DNA of 64,000 nucleotides from Anaeromassilibacillus senegalensis (GTDB taxonomy: Bacteria > Bacillota > Clostridia > Oscillospirales > Acutalibacteraceae). The notes beneath the pieces are model-generated. The model was not told where the DNA came from. It saw only the letters and a list, made by a program, of their open reading frames with translations, and did not search any database. Where the stretch lies: positions 437,053-501,052 of the forward strand of contig NZ_LN868535.1 of assembly GCF_001261775.1 (NCBI RefSeq), in the 5' to 3' direction. Within the stretch, counting starts at the first letter, position 1, and each line of letters begins with the position of its first letter. The translations under genes were made by a program, and so were the position numbers. Positions 55,543-63,392 of the stretch are shown piece after piece.

Positions 55543-55596
55543 CGCCCTCAAGGCCATGATCGCTTAAAAGCGATTTGGCCCTGAGGGCTTTTTTAT
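55543..55596 (+). terminator. strong intrinsic terminator
   Basis: GCCCTCA...TGAGGGC with inner GGCCA and ATCGCTT/AAGCGAT helices, then six T. Confidence 0.9.
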
Positions 55597-55682
55597 AATA
55601 AGAGAGTAACGGGCTGGAATGCCGGACAAATCTGCAAAAAGAAGGAGTGCGTTCCATTGATAAACAACCCAAAACAACGCAA

Positions 55683-55698
55683 AGTTTCACGTGAAACA
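55683..55698 (+). promoter_or_regulatory. parS site upstream of parA
   Basis: AGTTTCACGTGAAACA has one mismatch, at the first base, from the parS consensus. It lies 45 bp upstream of the parA -10 element. Confidence 0.9.
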
Positions 55699-55739
55699 GC
55701 AGTTTTTAGACGATAAACCTTTCCCTTGCTGCTTGTCCG

Positions 55740-55748
55740 TGCTATAAT
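55740..55748 (+). promoter_or_regulatory. extended -10 promoter of parA
   Basis: TGCTATAAT is a TGn extended -10 with perfect TATAAT and a weak -35. It lies 107 bp before the start codon. Confidence 0.55.
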
Positions 55749-55854
55749 AGGAAACACGAGGAAGATGGCGCGGCCATCTTTTATCCTTTTTGGAAGTCCG
55801 GGACAGCTTTGGTTCGTCCTGAGAGAAAAAAGGCAGGGAAACGGAGGCCGGTTC

Positions 55855-56619
55855 ATGGGGAAAATACTCGCGATTGCAAACCAGAAAGGCGGCGTTGGCA
55901 AGACGACCACCGCGGTCAACCTTGCGTCCGCGCTGGGGGCGAAGGGGCAGAAAACGCTGCTGGTGGACGTGGACCCGCAGGGGAATTCCTCCAGCGGGGT
56001 GGGCGTCGATCGCCGCAGGCTGAAAAGCACCATGTATGAAGTCCTGATCGGCGAGGTACAGGCGAAGGACGCGCGCATTCACACGGAGTTTGCCAACCTG
56101 GACCTGCTGCCCTCCAGCATGGACCTGGCGGGGGCGGAGCTGGAGCTGATCGAGATGGAGCACCGCGAATCCATCCTGAAAAGCGCGCTGGTGCCGCTCC
56201 GCGCGGAATATGATTACATTGTCATCGATTGTCCGCCGTCTCTGGGAATCATTACAACAAACGCGCTCTGTGTGGCGGATACGCTGCTGGTGCCGATCCA
56301 GTGCGAATATTACGCGCTGGAAGGACTGTCCCAGTTGATGAATTCCGTGCGGCGTGTGAAACGGCAGTATAATGAACAGCTGGATATTGAAGGCGTGCTC
56401 CTGACAATGTACGACGGGCGGTTGAACCTGACACAACAGGTGGTGGAAGAGGTAAAAAAATACTTCCCACGCAAGGTTTTTGCGACGGTAATCCCGCGCA
56501 CGGTCCGCCTGAGTGAAGCGCCAAGCTTCGGCAAGCCGATCGGCTATTTTGACCGCAGCAATAAAGGCGCTCTTGCCTATGACGCTCTCGCTGACGAAAT
56601 CCTTCTGCACAACCGCTGA
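55855..56619 (+). CDS. parA: chromosome partitioning ATPase ParA (Soj)
   Basis: A 254-residue deviant Walker ATPase: KGGVGKTTTAVNLA (about residues 11-24), the DVDPQGN motif and IDCPPSLG. It works with ParB and parS in origin segregation and, in the Soj group, regulates DnaA. GGAGG lies 8 nt before the ATG at 55855. It normally overlaps or abuts parB; here 885 bp holding repeat E9 intervenes, starting at its stop codon. Confidence 0.96.
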   Translation: MGKILAIANQKGGVGKTTTAVNLASALGAKGQKTLLVDVDPQGNSSSGVGVDRRRLKSTMYEVLIGEVQAKDARIHTEFANLDLLPSSMDLAGAELELIEMEHRESILKSALVPLRAEYDYIVIDCPPSLGIITTNALCVADTLLVPIQCEYYALEGLSQLMNSVRRVKRQYNEQLDIEGVLLTMYDGRLNLTQQVVEEVKKYFPRKVFATVIPRTVRLSEAPSFGKPIGYFDRSNKGALAYDALADEILLHNR

Positions 56620-57345
56620 GCAGGCTGTGCCTGGACCTCCGGTCGGGACCTGCGGTCAGCATGGCGCGGGTGGAAGTTTATACAAGCACAAATCCACGGA
56701 TGCCCGCGACGAAAAGAACCAACTCCCGTGTGGCATCTTAGCCGATAACCACAGTAAGGCTAAAGCAAAAGCAGAAAGCCAAAGTTCCGCCGGCAATGAA
56801 GAGCAAGCCGCTTTCCCTGAGCATCCCAGGTATATGGGAATACGGGGGTGTAGGGGGGGCGTGAGTCGAAGTGATTCGGAGCCCATCTCTCGCGCCCCAA
56901 AAAAACCAATTGACATGCACCAAGTGACAAACCAGCGGAAAGCTGCCACTGTTTACCGCCGCTTTTGGAAATGTAGAAATATATTTTAAGAATGGTATGC
57001 AAGATAAAAATGGTTCCCGCCGCTTTTAGAAACGTAGAAAGACCTATTTTAAGCATGATTTGCAAGGTGAAAATGTTCCTCGCCGGAGGCGCGTCCCGAC
57101 TGGAAGTCCGCGTCCCGACCGGAGGTCCGCGAAAAACGTTGCACGTCCGTGCCTTTGTCCAACTTTCGTGTCAAGACCGGACACACAGTGTCTAACGCGC
57201 CTCCGGCGATGGTCGTTTGGAGCATCGAGCGAGGCTTTAGCCTCAAGCGAGCGTCCCCACCGGAGGTGCCCGCCATGAGGCAACCGGCGGTTTTCTCCCG
57301 CTTTTTTAAAAGCGAATAAGCAGTAAAGATTGCATACGCAATCTA
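56620..57345 (+). repeat. mosaic hairpin repeat element, copy E9
   Basis: It begins directly after the parA stop: GCAGGCTGTGCCTG (also seen after dnaA as GCAGGCTGAGCCTG), GACCTCCGGTC (56634), GACCTGCGGTC (56648), CACGGATGCCCGCGACG (56696), GGGGGTGTAGGGGGGGCG (56844), TTAAGAATGGTATGCAAG (56986), CTTCGCCGG-type hairpins, GACTGGAAGTCC and GACCGGAGGTCC (57099-57127), the GAGGCTTTAGCCTC block (57230) and a shortened AT-rich end. Best match is E6 in reverse complement. Confidence 0.85.
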
Positions 57346-57504
57346 TCTCCACTGGTTTAGAAAAATTAGAATGAAGATAAACCTCCCCAAATATGCCCAT
57401 ACTGATTAAAGTATCGATGTTTTAGCAGATATAAATTAATGTAATTAAAAATACGGTTTCTCTTGCTTTCTCAAAGCAAAATCCCCCTTAGGAGGTGAAA
57501 CACA

Positions 57505-58368
57505 TTGGCAATGAAAAAGAAAGGCGGCCTGGGCAAGGGCCTGGACGCCATCTTCGCAGAAAACGATATGGAGGACGCAAACGCGACCGTCAAGCTGAAA
57601 ATCAGCGAGATTGAACCGAACCGCGCACAACCCCGTAAAGAGTTCAACGACGAAGCGCTGGCGGAACTGGCGGATTCCATCGCACAGCACGGCGTGTTAC
57701 AGCCGCTTCTGGTCCGTCCGCTGTTGGGCGGCGGATACCAGATTGTCGCTGGGGAACGCCGTTGGCGCGCCGCGCGCATGGCCGGCGTTTCTGAGGTACC
57801 TGTATTGGTGCGGGAAATGAGCGACAGCGAAGTCATGGAACTCGCGCTGATTGAGAACCTTCAAAGGGAGGACCTGACCCCGCTGGAAGAGGCGCAGGGC
57901 TATCAGGCGCTGATTGAGTCCTACAGCTTTACACAGGAGGAAGTCTCCAAAACGGTCGGCAAATCCCGCCCCGCCGTGGCGAACGCGCTGCGCTTGCTGC
58001 ACCTGCCGGAAGAGCTGCAATCGCTGGTCAACGTGGGGAAACTCTCCGCCGGTCACGCGCGCACGCTGTTGAGTTTCCAGGACCCGGAGGAAATGCAGAA
58101 GGCCGCAAAGCTCGTTGTGGAACAGGGTATTTCCGTGCGGGAGCTGGAAAAACTGGCGAACCAGGCGAACGGCAAAGAAGCCGCGCCGCGTCCGCGCAAA
58201 GCGAACCGCGTCCACTATTTTGACGAGGTGGAATTGGCGCTCCATGAGCACCTGGGCCGCAAAGTACATGTCAGCGGAAGCAAGAAACGCGGCGTCCTGC
58301 AAATTGAGTTTTACGGCGAGCAGGACCTGGCGGATCTGATCAAGCTTTTCCAGGAGGAAGACACATAA
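57505..58368 (+). CDS. parB: chromosome partitioning protein ParB (Spo0J)
   Basis: A 287-residue ParB CTPase: [15 protein letters not shown]-terminus (ParA-interacting), [31 protein letters not shown] (CTP motif), HTH ([20 protein letters not shown]) and a dimerisation tail. The TTG at 57505 has AGGAGGTG at 7-nt spacing; ATG 57511 is the alternative. A weak promoter (TTAAAG 57406, 18 bp, TATAAA 57430) may give it separate expression because the repeat splits it from parA. A parS lies 4 bp after its stop. Confidence 0.96.
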   Translation: MAMKKKGGLGKGLDAIFAENDMEDANATVKLKISEIEPNRAQPRKEFNDEALAELADSIAQHGVLQPLLVRPLLGGGYQIVAGERRWRAARMAGVSEVPVLVREMSDSEVMELALIENLQREDLTPLEEAQGYQALIESYSFTQEEVSKTVGKSRPAVANALRLLHLPEELQSLVNVGKLSAGHARTLLSFQDPEEMQKAAKLVVEQGISVRELEKLANQANGKEAAPRPRKANRVHYFDEVELALHEHLGRKVHVSGSKKRGVLQIEFYGEQDLADLIKLFQEEDT

Positions 58369-58372
58369 AAAT

Positions 58373-58388
58373 TGTTTCACATGAAACA
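58373..58388 (+). promoter_or_regulatory. parS site between parB and serS
   Basis: TGTTTCACATGAAACA has one mismatch from the consensus, at the centre. Confidence 0.85.
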
Positions 58389-58410
58389 CTGATAAAAGGA
58401 GTTAACGAAC

Positions 58411-59688
58411 ATGCTGGATATCAAACTGATTCGGACGGAGCCGGACCTGGTTAAGGCGGCGATTAAAAAGCGCGAGATGGACCTCGACGCGGTGGTGGAC
58501 GATATTCTCAAGATTGACGTGGAGCGCCGCGAAGTCACCGGCAAGGTGGAGGCGAAGAAGGCGGAGCAGAACGCCGCCACCAAACAGATTCCCGTGATGA
58601 AAAAAGAGGGCAAGGATGTCTCCGCTCTGATGGCGCAGATGAAGGCGCTTTCCGCGGAGATCAAGGAATTTGACACGGAGCTGGGCAAGCTGGAAGACCG
58701 GCAGAAGGAACTGATGCTGTCCCTGCCGAACCTGCCGGACGAGGACGTCGCCGCGGGCGGCAAGGAACAGAACGTCCCGGTTCGCTATTTCAAGGAGAAA
58801 CCCGTCTTTGACTTTGAGATGAAAAACCATGTGGACCTCTGTGAAAGCCTCGGCATGATCGATTATCAGCGCGGCGCAAAGATCGCGGGTAACGGCGCGT
58901 GGCTGTACCGCGGCTGGGGCGCGCGCATGGAGTGGGCGCTGCTGAATTTCTTTGTCAACGAACATTTGGGGGACGGCTACGAGCTGATCCTCCCGCCGCA
59001 CATGCTCAACTACGAGTGTGGTTACGTCGCGGGCCAGTTCCCGAAATTTGGGGACGAGGTCTACTGGATTCAGAACCCCACCAGCGCGGATCGCAAATTC
59101 ATGTTGCCCACGGCGGAGACGGCGCTGGTCAACGTGCACCGCGACGAAATCCTCACAGAGGACGAGCTGCCGCGCAAATATATCGCGTACACGCCCTGCT
59201 ATCGCCGCGAGGCCGGTTCCTACCGCGCGGAGGAGCGCGGCATGATCCGCGGACACCAGTTCAATAAAGTGGAAATGGTCCAGTACACCACGCCGGAGGG
59301 TTCCGACGCGGCGTTTGAAGAGATGGTCGGCAAGGCGGAGCGCCTCGTCCAGGAGCTGGGGCTGCACTACCGCCTGAGCAAGCTCGCCGCGGGTGACTGC
59401 TCGTTCTCCATGGCCCGGACCTACGACATCGAGGTCTGGATTCCCAGCATGGGCATCTATAAGGAGGTTTCCTCCGCGTCCAACGCGCGCGACTATCAGG
59501 CGCGCAGGGGCAACGTGAAATACCGCGGCGCGGACAAGAAACTGCACTTCGCCCACACGCTGAACGCGTCCGGTTTGGCGACCAGCCGCATCATGCCCGC
59601 CATTGTGGAACAGTACCAGAACGCCGACGGTTCCGTCACTGTTCCGGAGGTTCTTCGTCCGTACATGGGCGTCGATGTGATTAAATAA
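58411..59688 (+). CDS. serS: seryl-tRNA synthetase
   Basis: A 425-residue class II synthetase. The N-terminal helical arm (about residues 30-100) is a coiled coil that binds tRNA-Ser. Motif 2 region CYRREAGSYRAEERGMIRGHQF and motif 3 (with LATSRIMPAIVEQYQ) are clear. AAAAGGAG precedes the ATG. No T-box leader is present in the 42-bp gap after parB. A GGCCGTTGCAG/CTGCAGCGGCC hairpin without a T-run follows at 59707. Confidence 0.97.
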   Translation: MLDIKLIRTEPDLVKAAIKKREMDLDAVVDDILKIDVERREVTGKVEAKKAEQNAATKQIPVMKKEGKDVSALMAQMKALSAEIKEFDTELGKLEDRQKELMLSLPNLPDEDVAAGGKEQNVPVRYFKEKPVFDFEMKNHVDLCESLGMIDYQRGAKIAGNGAWLYRGWGARMEWALLNFFVNEHLGDGYELILPPHMLNYECGYVAGQFPKFGDEVYWIQNPTSADRKFMLPTAETALVNVHRDEILTEDELPRKYIAYTPCYRREAGSYRAEERGMIRGHQFNKVEMVQYTTPEGSDAAFEEMVGKAERLVQELGLHYRLSKLAAGDCSFSMARTYDIEVWIPSMGIYKEVSSASNARDYQARRGNVKYRGADKKLHFAHTLNASGLATSRIMPAIVEQYQNADGSVTVPEVLRPYMGVDVIK

Positions 59689-59744
59689 AAGAAAAGAAGA
59701 GACGAAGGCCGTTGCAGGTTATACTCTGCAGCGGCCTTAATCCA

Positions 59745-59985
59745 CACGGCAACATAAAGGGTTATAAAGAACATATCGCTCGTTCCCACTGACCTCCGGT
59801 CGGGACGTTCGCTTGAGGCGAAAGCCTCGCTCGAAGTTCTACGACTATCGATGTTTTTCAGAAGCATGGAAGGACATTTTTAAGAATTGCCCGCAAGGTA
59901 AAAATGATTCCCGCCGTAGGCGTGTCCTGACCGGCGGTCCCGCTTTTCTGAAAAGCGGAAAAACACATATTACCCTACACTACAA
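59745..59985. repeat. mosaic hairpin repeat, short rearranged copy E10
   Basis: TCGCTCGTTCCCACTGACC (59777), GACCTCCGGTCGGGACG (59789), TTGAGGCGAAAGCCTC (59812) in one orientation, followed by AAGGTAAAAATGATTCC (59897) and CCCGCTTTTCTGAAAAGCGG (59939) in the other. The modules have been shuffled relative to E1. Confidence 0.75.
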
Positions 59986-60032
59986 TAAAACAGGGGCTGT
60001 TTTACAACACGCCCATTTTTCAGGAGGGTTTC

Positions 60033-60767
60033 ATGATAACAACCGAAGAATATGTCCGCACAGAATCCGTGGCCAGCTATGAGGTGGGCGCGCAGGGTGT
60101 TTTAAAGCTCAGCGTCCTGCTGCGGATGGCGCAGGAGACCAGTGAACAGCATTTGGGCGCGCTGGGTCTCGGCTACGAAAAACTGAAAGCGGACGGACTT
60201 GTCTTTCTGATTACAAATAATCTGGTCAAAATCAAGCGCATGCCGCGTCACAACGACGTGCTGACCATCAAGACGCATCCGCGCGGCACGGCGGGCGTGC
60301 AGTTTTACCGTGACTTTGTGTTCTATATCGGGGAGGAAGAGGTTATCCGCATCATGCAAACCTCCGTATCCGCCGATCCGGAGTCGCACAAAATCCTGCG
60401 CCCCAAGGTGTTTTTGGGTTACAACATCTTTGCGGATGAAAAGATGGAAAAAGAAGGCCGCGTCGAACGCGTCACGCCGCCGGAGGGGCTGCCGCTTTTG
60501 GGCGAACGCTCGATTCGGTATTCAGACCTTGATTTTAACCACCACCTGAACAACGCCATCTACGGAGATATCCTGCTGGATTACCTGCCGGAAGAAATCC
60601 GCGCGCGTGGGATTTCTGAAATCCAGGTCAGCTATGTCAACGAAAGTGTACTGGGAGAAACCCTTCGGATCTTCGGCGGTGCGACAGGGGAGAACGAGTA
60701 TCTTCTCTACGGAGAAAATGCGCGCGGCCTCGGGTTCTCCACCCGGCTGCTTTACGGATCATTGTAG
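60033..60767 (+). CDS. acyl-ACP thioesterase (FatA-like)
   Basis: A 244-residue double-hotdog thioesterase that releases fatty acids from acyl carrier protein. Hotdog 1 contains SYEVGAQGVLKLSVLLRMAQ; the second begins near residue 155 with SDLDFNHHLNNAIYGDILLD, which matches the catalytic N-x-H-x-N-N-x-x-Y motif. CAGGAGGG precedes the ATG. Such soluble enzymes are common in gut Clostridia. It may be in one transcript with the next gene, 27 bp away. Confidence 0.9.
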   Translation: MITTEEYVRTESVASYEVGAQGVLKLSVLLRMAQETSEQHLGALGLGYEKLKADGLVFLITNNLVKIKRMPRHNDVLTIKTHPRGTAGVQFYRDFVFYIGEEEVIRIMQTSVSADPESHKILRPKVFLGYNIFADEKMEKEGRVERVTPPEGLPLLGERSIRYSDLDFNHHLNNAIYGDILLDYLPEEIRARGISEIQVSYVNESVLGETLRIFGGATGENEYLLYGENARGLGFSTRLLYGSL

Positions 60768-60794
60768 TATCACATGGAAAAGGGGAGAGGTTGT

Positions 60795-61418
60795 ATGTGT
60801 AAGAAGGGCATTCAGATCGAAATTGTCAACGAGACGAAGCAGACCCAGCAGGGGCTGCTCTTTCTGCCCGCGTTGGAATGCAATGTAAAAGGCGTCCGGT
60901 TGGCCGCGCTGGGAAAGATTCAGTTGGCCCCAGGTGCGCGCTTTCAATGCGAATGGTCAACGCAGATTTTGATCAGCGCCATGACCGGTCTGGACAAGGC
61001 GTATATCGAAACACAGCGAATGGAAGCGCCATGTGGCAGCAGCTGGGAGGCATTCAGCAATGAATCGGCGCTGGATCTCCGCGCGGGAAGCGAACGTGCC
61101 AAGGACAACTGTATCCAGGTGGTCAATCGGTATATGGAACCGATTTATGTTGCCGGGAGCCAGGGCGATAACCACCTGTTTGCCTGTCCGGTTCCGCCGG
61201 AATGTATGGTGGAAGTGCAGCTCAGGCCAAAATGTGCAGCGGCCCTTGGTGACGGGACAACGGAAGAGCGGTTTTATGACATGGAGACCTTAAAGGAACG
61301 CTTTGGTGAAAATTGGAGCGAAGTGAATCTGACGTCGTTAAAGAATGTCCGGTTCACGATGCAGCAGGACCAGGAAACCGGAAAAGTGACTCTGCACGGT
61401 GACTGCGTAAACAGATAA
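60795..61418 (+). CDS. conserved hypothetical protein
   Basis: A 207-residue soluble protein of mixed composition with seven cysteines and no signal peptide or membrane segment. GGGGAGAGG precedes the ATG at 60795; an earlier in-frame ATG (60774) lies before that site. I do not recognise a family. It follows the thioesterase gene closely and is followed by a terminator, so it is likely the second gene of that unit. Confidence 0.6.
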   Translation: MCKKGIQIEIVNETKQTQQGLLFLPALECNVKGVRLAALGKIQLAPGARFQCEWSTQILISAMTGLDKAYIETQRMEAPCGSSWEAFSNESALDLRAGSERAKDNCIQVVNRYMEPIYVAGSQGDNHLFACPVPPECMVEVQLRPKCAAALGDGTTEERFYDMETLKERFGENWSEVNLTSLKNVRFTMQQDQETGKVTLHGDCVNR

Positions 61419-61527
61419 AGATTCAATCGCAGCCATTCGGCTGGCTTGTCGATGTGCGCGCCCGCGGCAGGAAATGCCGGACGAATGCGGACAGAGGCCG
61501 AAATTTTATAAGGTTGCATATGCAATG

Positions 61528-61560
61528 AAGCTCTCCGAAAACCGGAGAGCTTTTTCTTTT
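61528..61560 (+). terminator. intrinsic terminator
   Basis: AAGCTCTCC-GAAAACC-GGAGAGCTT followed by TTTCTTTT. The rest of 61419-61750 holds only a small TTGCATATGCAA palindrome and a possible -10 (TAGAAT near 61656). Confidence 0.9.
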
Positions 61561-61750
61561 AAGCCGATACCGCCGGAAAGGACGGTCCTGTGTGCGAAAA
61601 GGAATTCCGCAGCTTTGGAAACGGGTGCGGGCTGGCAATCTCCGCAAACATATGGTAGAATGAATCCAATTTAAAGCGGGGGCGGCTGCTGCTTTTGCGC
61701 AAGGGAACAGACTGCCAGACCCGTGCGGCAGAATGGAAAGGAAGAGATGG

Positions 61751-62266
61751 ATGAAGAGGAACCAGCGCAGCAGGCTGTATGACATGCTGCTGTATGTCGT
61801 TTTTGCATTTTATATCGTTTTTCTGGGGTTTGCTTTATTCCGAACCCACCATTCAACCCGGTCGCTCAACTTGATTCCGTTTCAGTCGATTACAGCGTAT
61901 TTGGCGGGCGGGGACCGAATATTGTACGCCTTTGCCCTCAGCAATGTGCTGGGCAATATCGCCCTGTTCATCCCCTTGGGCGTGTATATCTTCCTGTTCC
62001 GCCGGGAGAAAAAAGTTCTGCCCTGTACATTGTGGGTGGTCCTCGTCAGCCTGTCGGTCGAGATCGTACAATATGTCAGCAAAATGGGGATCGGTGACAT
62101 CGACGATGTGATTTTAAACGGGCTGGGCGGCTTCATTGGGGCCGTGATCTGTAAACTGGTGTGGAATGGGTGCAGGGATGCGGATCAGCTGCGGCGCGTG
62201 GTTGCGATTGGTGCGCCGGTCGGCGCGGCGGTCTGTTTTGGCATCCTGTTCCTTTATAATAGATAA
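61751..62266 (+). CDS. VanZ-family membrane protein
   Basis: A 171-residue protein with four transmembrane segments and the VanZ-like signatures RSLNLIPFQSI, NVLGNIALFIPLGVY, SLSVEIVQYVSKMGIGDIDD and GFIGAVICKL. VanZ was first seen with teicoplanin resistance, but most chromosomal homologues have no known role. The ATG at 61751 follows AAAGGAAGAG. It stands alone with its own terminator; no van genes are nearby. Confidence 0.88.
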   Translation: MKRNQRSRLYDMLLYVVFAFYIVFLGFALFRTHHSTRSLNLIPFQSITAYLAGGDRILYAFALSNVLGNIALFIPLGVYIFLFRREKKVLPCTLWVVLVSLSVEIVQYVSKMGIGDIDDVILNGLGGFIGAVICKLVWNGCRDADQLRRVVAIGAPVGAAVCFGILFLYNR

Positions 62267-62271
62267 CATGG

Positions 62272-62299
62272 AAAGGCCTGTGAAAAAGCACAGGCCTTT
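62272..62299 (+). terminator. intrinsic terminator of the VanZ gene
   Basis: AAAGGCCTGTG-AAAAAG-CACAGGCCTTT, 6 bp past the stop codon. The T-run is short. Confidence 0.85.
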
Positions 62300-62395
62300 G
62301 ATATGAAGCTTATGAAATGGGGCAGGACAGCATACAAGAAGCGTCTCGGTTCAAGGTACATGCCGGAACCAGCCAGAAAAATCAAACTGGGTCAA

Positions 62396-63010
62396 CTACA
62401 GTTTCATCCACAAAACGGGGCGGACGCCGCCGCTGGGATTACCGGTTGATGGATGAGTGGTGTTGCTGTTGTATCGGAAGGTGCCGTTTCCCTGAATCCC
62501 GATACTGCCGTTACCCCAAATATACACAGCTCTGTTGTTGGCGCGTCCGGGCGAGCGAAGCCACCACCACCATCCGCACCCGTCATAGGTTGTGGCGCGT
62601 CTGCTGTTGTTTTCATCTTTTCTCTGAAACCAGTATTTCTGGTTTTTCCTCGGATGATACAGAAACGCGCTGCTGTCTCCAAAATAATGGCATGCAGCTT
62701 CTGCGAGAGATAACAGGAAGATCCGATCTTCGGTATTATCTCCGCCTTTTACGCCATACCAGGGCTTGTCCGCCGTTTTGTTGACGGCCGGCACGATTTT
62801 TGCCCGGTCCGCTTTGCTGAATGTCTCCTAGAATGCACCGTTGAGATAAGTTCTCAGCGCGCAATCAGCCCATGTGACGTCACCAAATTTATCATGGTAA
62901 GCGCGTTGGTCTATAATATGTTCAGTTATCAAGAGGGCGGTATTGTTTTGGGTGTTTTAAACCCGCCAAAGATGGCCCCCGAATACGATTTGATCACCAG
63001 CCTGCGTCAT
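62396..63010 (-). pseudogene. stand-alone DUF6273 (lectin-like) protein gene with two in-frame stop codons
   Basis: A single 205-codon frame from ATG 63010 (AGAGGT upstream) to the stop at 62396-62398 encodes a complete DUF6273 domain: GDQIVFGGHLWRV, then ALLITEHIIDQRAYHDKFGD, TWADCALRTYLNGAF, NPWYG-type DKPWYGVKGGDN, RIFLLSLAEAACHYFGDSSA, WWWWLRSPGRANNRAVYI and SGGVRPVLWMKL. It is broken only by TAA at 62957-62959 (after HLWRV) and TAG at 62828-62830 (after LNGAF). There are no frameshifts, and the promoter is intact. DUF6273 modules usually form the C-terminus of secreted surface proteins; this copy has no signal peptide. Confidence 0.8.
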
Positions 63011-63052
63011 TTTACCTCTATAAACGTTTATTTGGATGGATGTCTTTTTCAT

Positions 63053-63082
63053 ACTCTAACGGCAAAGGACGGAATCTGTCAA
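63053..63082 (-). promoter_or_regulatory. promoter of the DUF6273 pseudogene
   Basis: On the minus strand TTGACA (63077-63082) and TAGAGT (63053-63058) are 18 bp apart, 43 bp before the ATG at 63010. The gap 63083-63280 shows nothing else. Confidence 0.6.
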
Positions 63083-63280
63083 GATATTCCGTGCCGTTTA
63101 CAATAAACACCTTTGTAGTTTGACGGTTTGATAAAACCGGGCGAGAGGAAGGGAAGTTTGCGGCCCGTATGAGACCTAAAACAGCGGTGGGAAAAGGCGT
63201 CTGCCAGCGCGTCCAGTGCCGTTGTACTCACACGCAGCGGACAGTAAAAGAAAGCCCGCGGTTGTTTGATGGATACAATA

Positions 63281-63321
63281 AAAATGTCCCCTTCTATCCG
63301 ATGAACAGGACGGAAGGGGAC
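63281..63321 (-). terminator. intrinsic terminator of the collagen-like gene
   Basis: On the minus strand GTCCCCTTC...GAAGGGGAC is followed by ATTTTTATT, 72 bp past the stop at 63393. Confidence 0.8.
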
Positions 63322-63392
63322 GTTTCTTTGGCGAAGAGTATTCCAAGTCGGTTTGCGTATTTCGTTGCCTGGAAAAAAGAGAACAGAAAGGG

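Noticed and set aside
58369..58410. T-box leader before serS
   Set aside because: The gap after parB is only 42 bp and contains a parS site and ribosome site; there is no room for a T-box.
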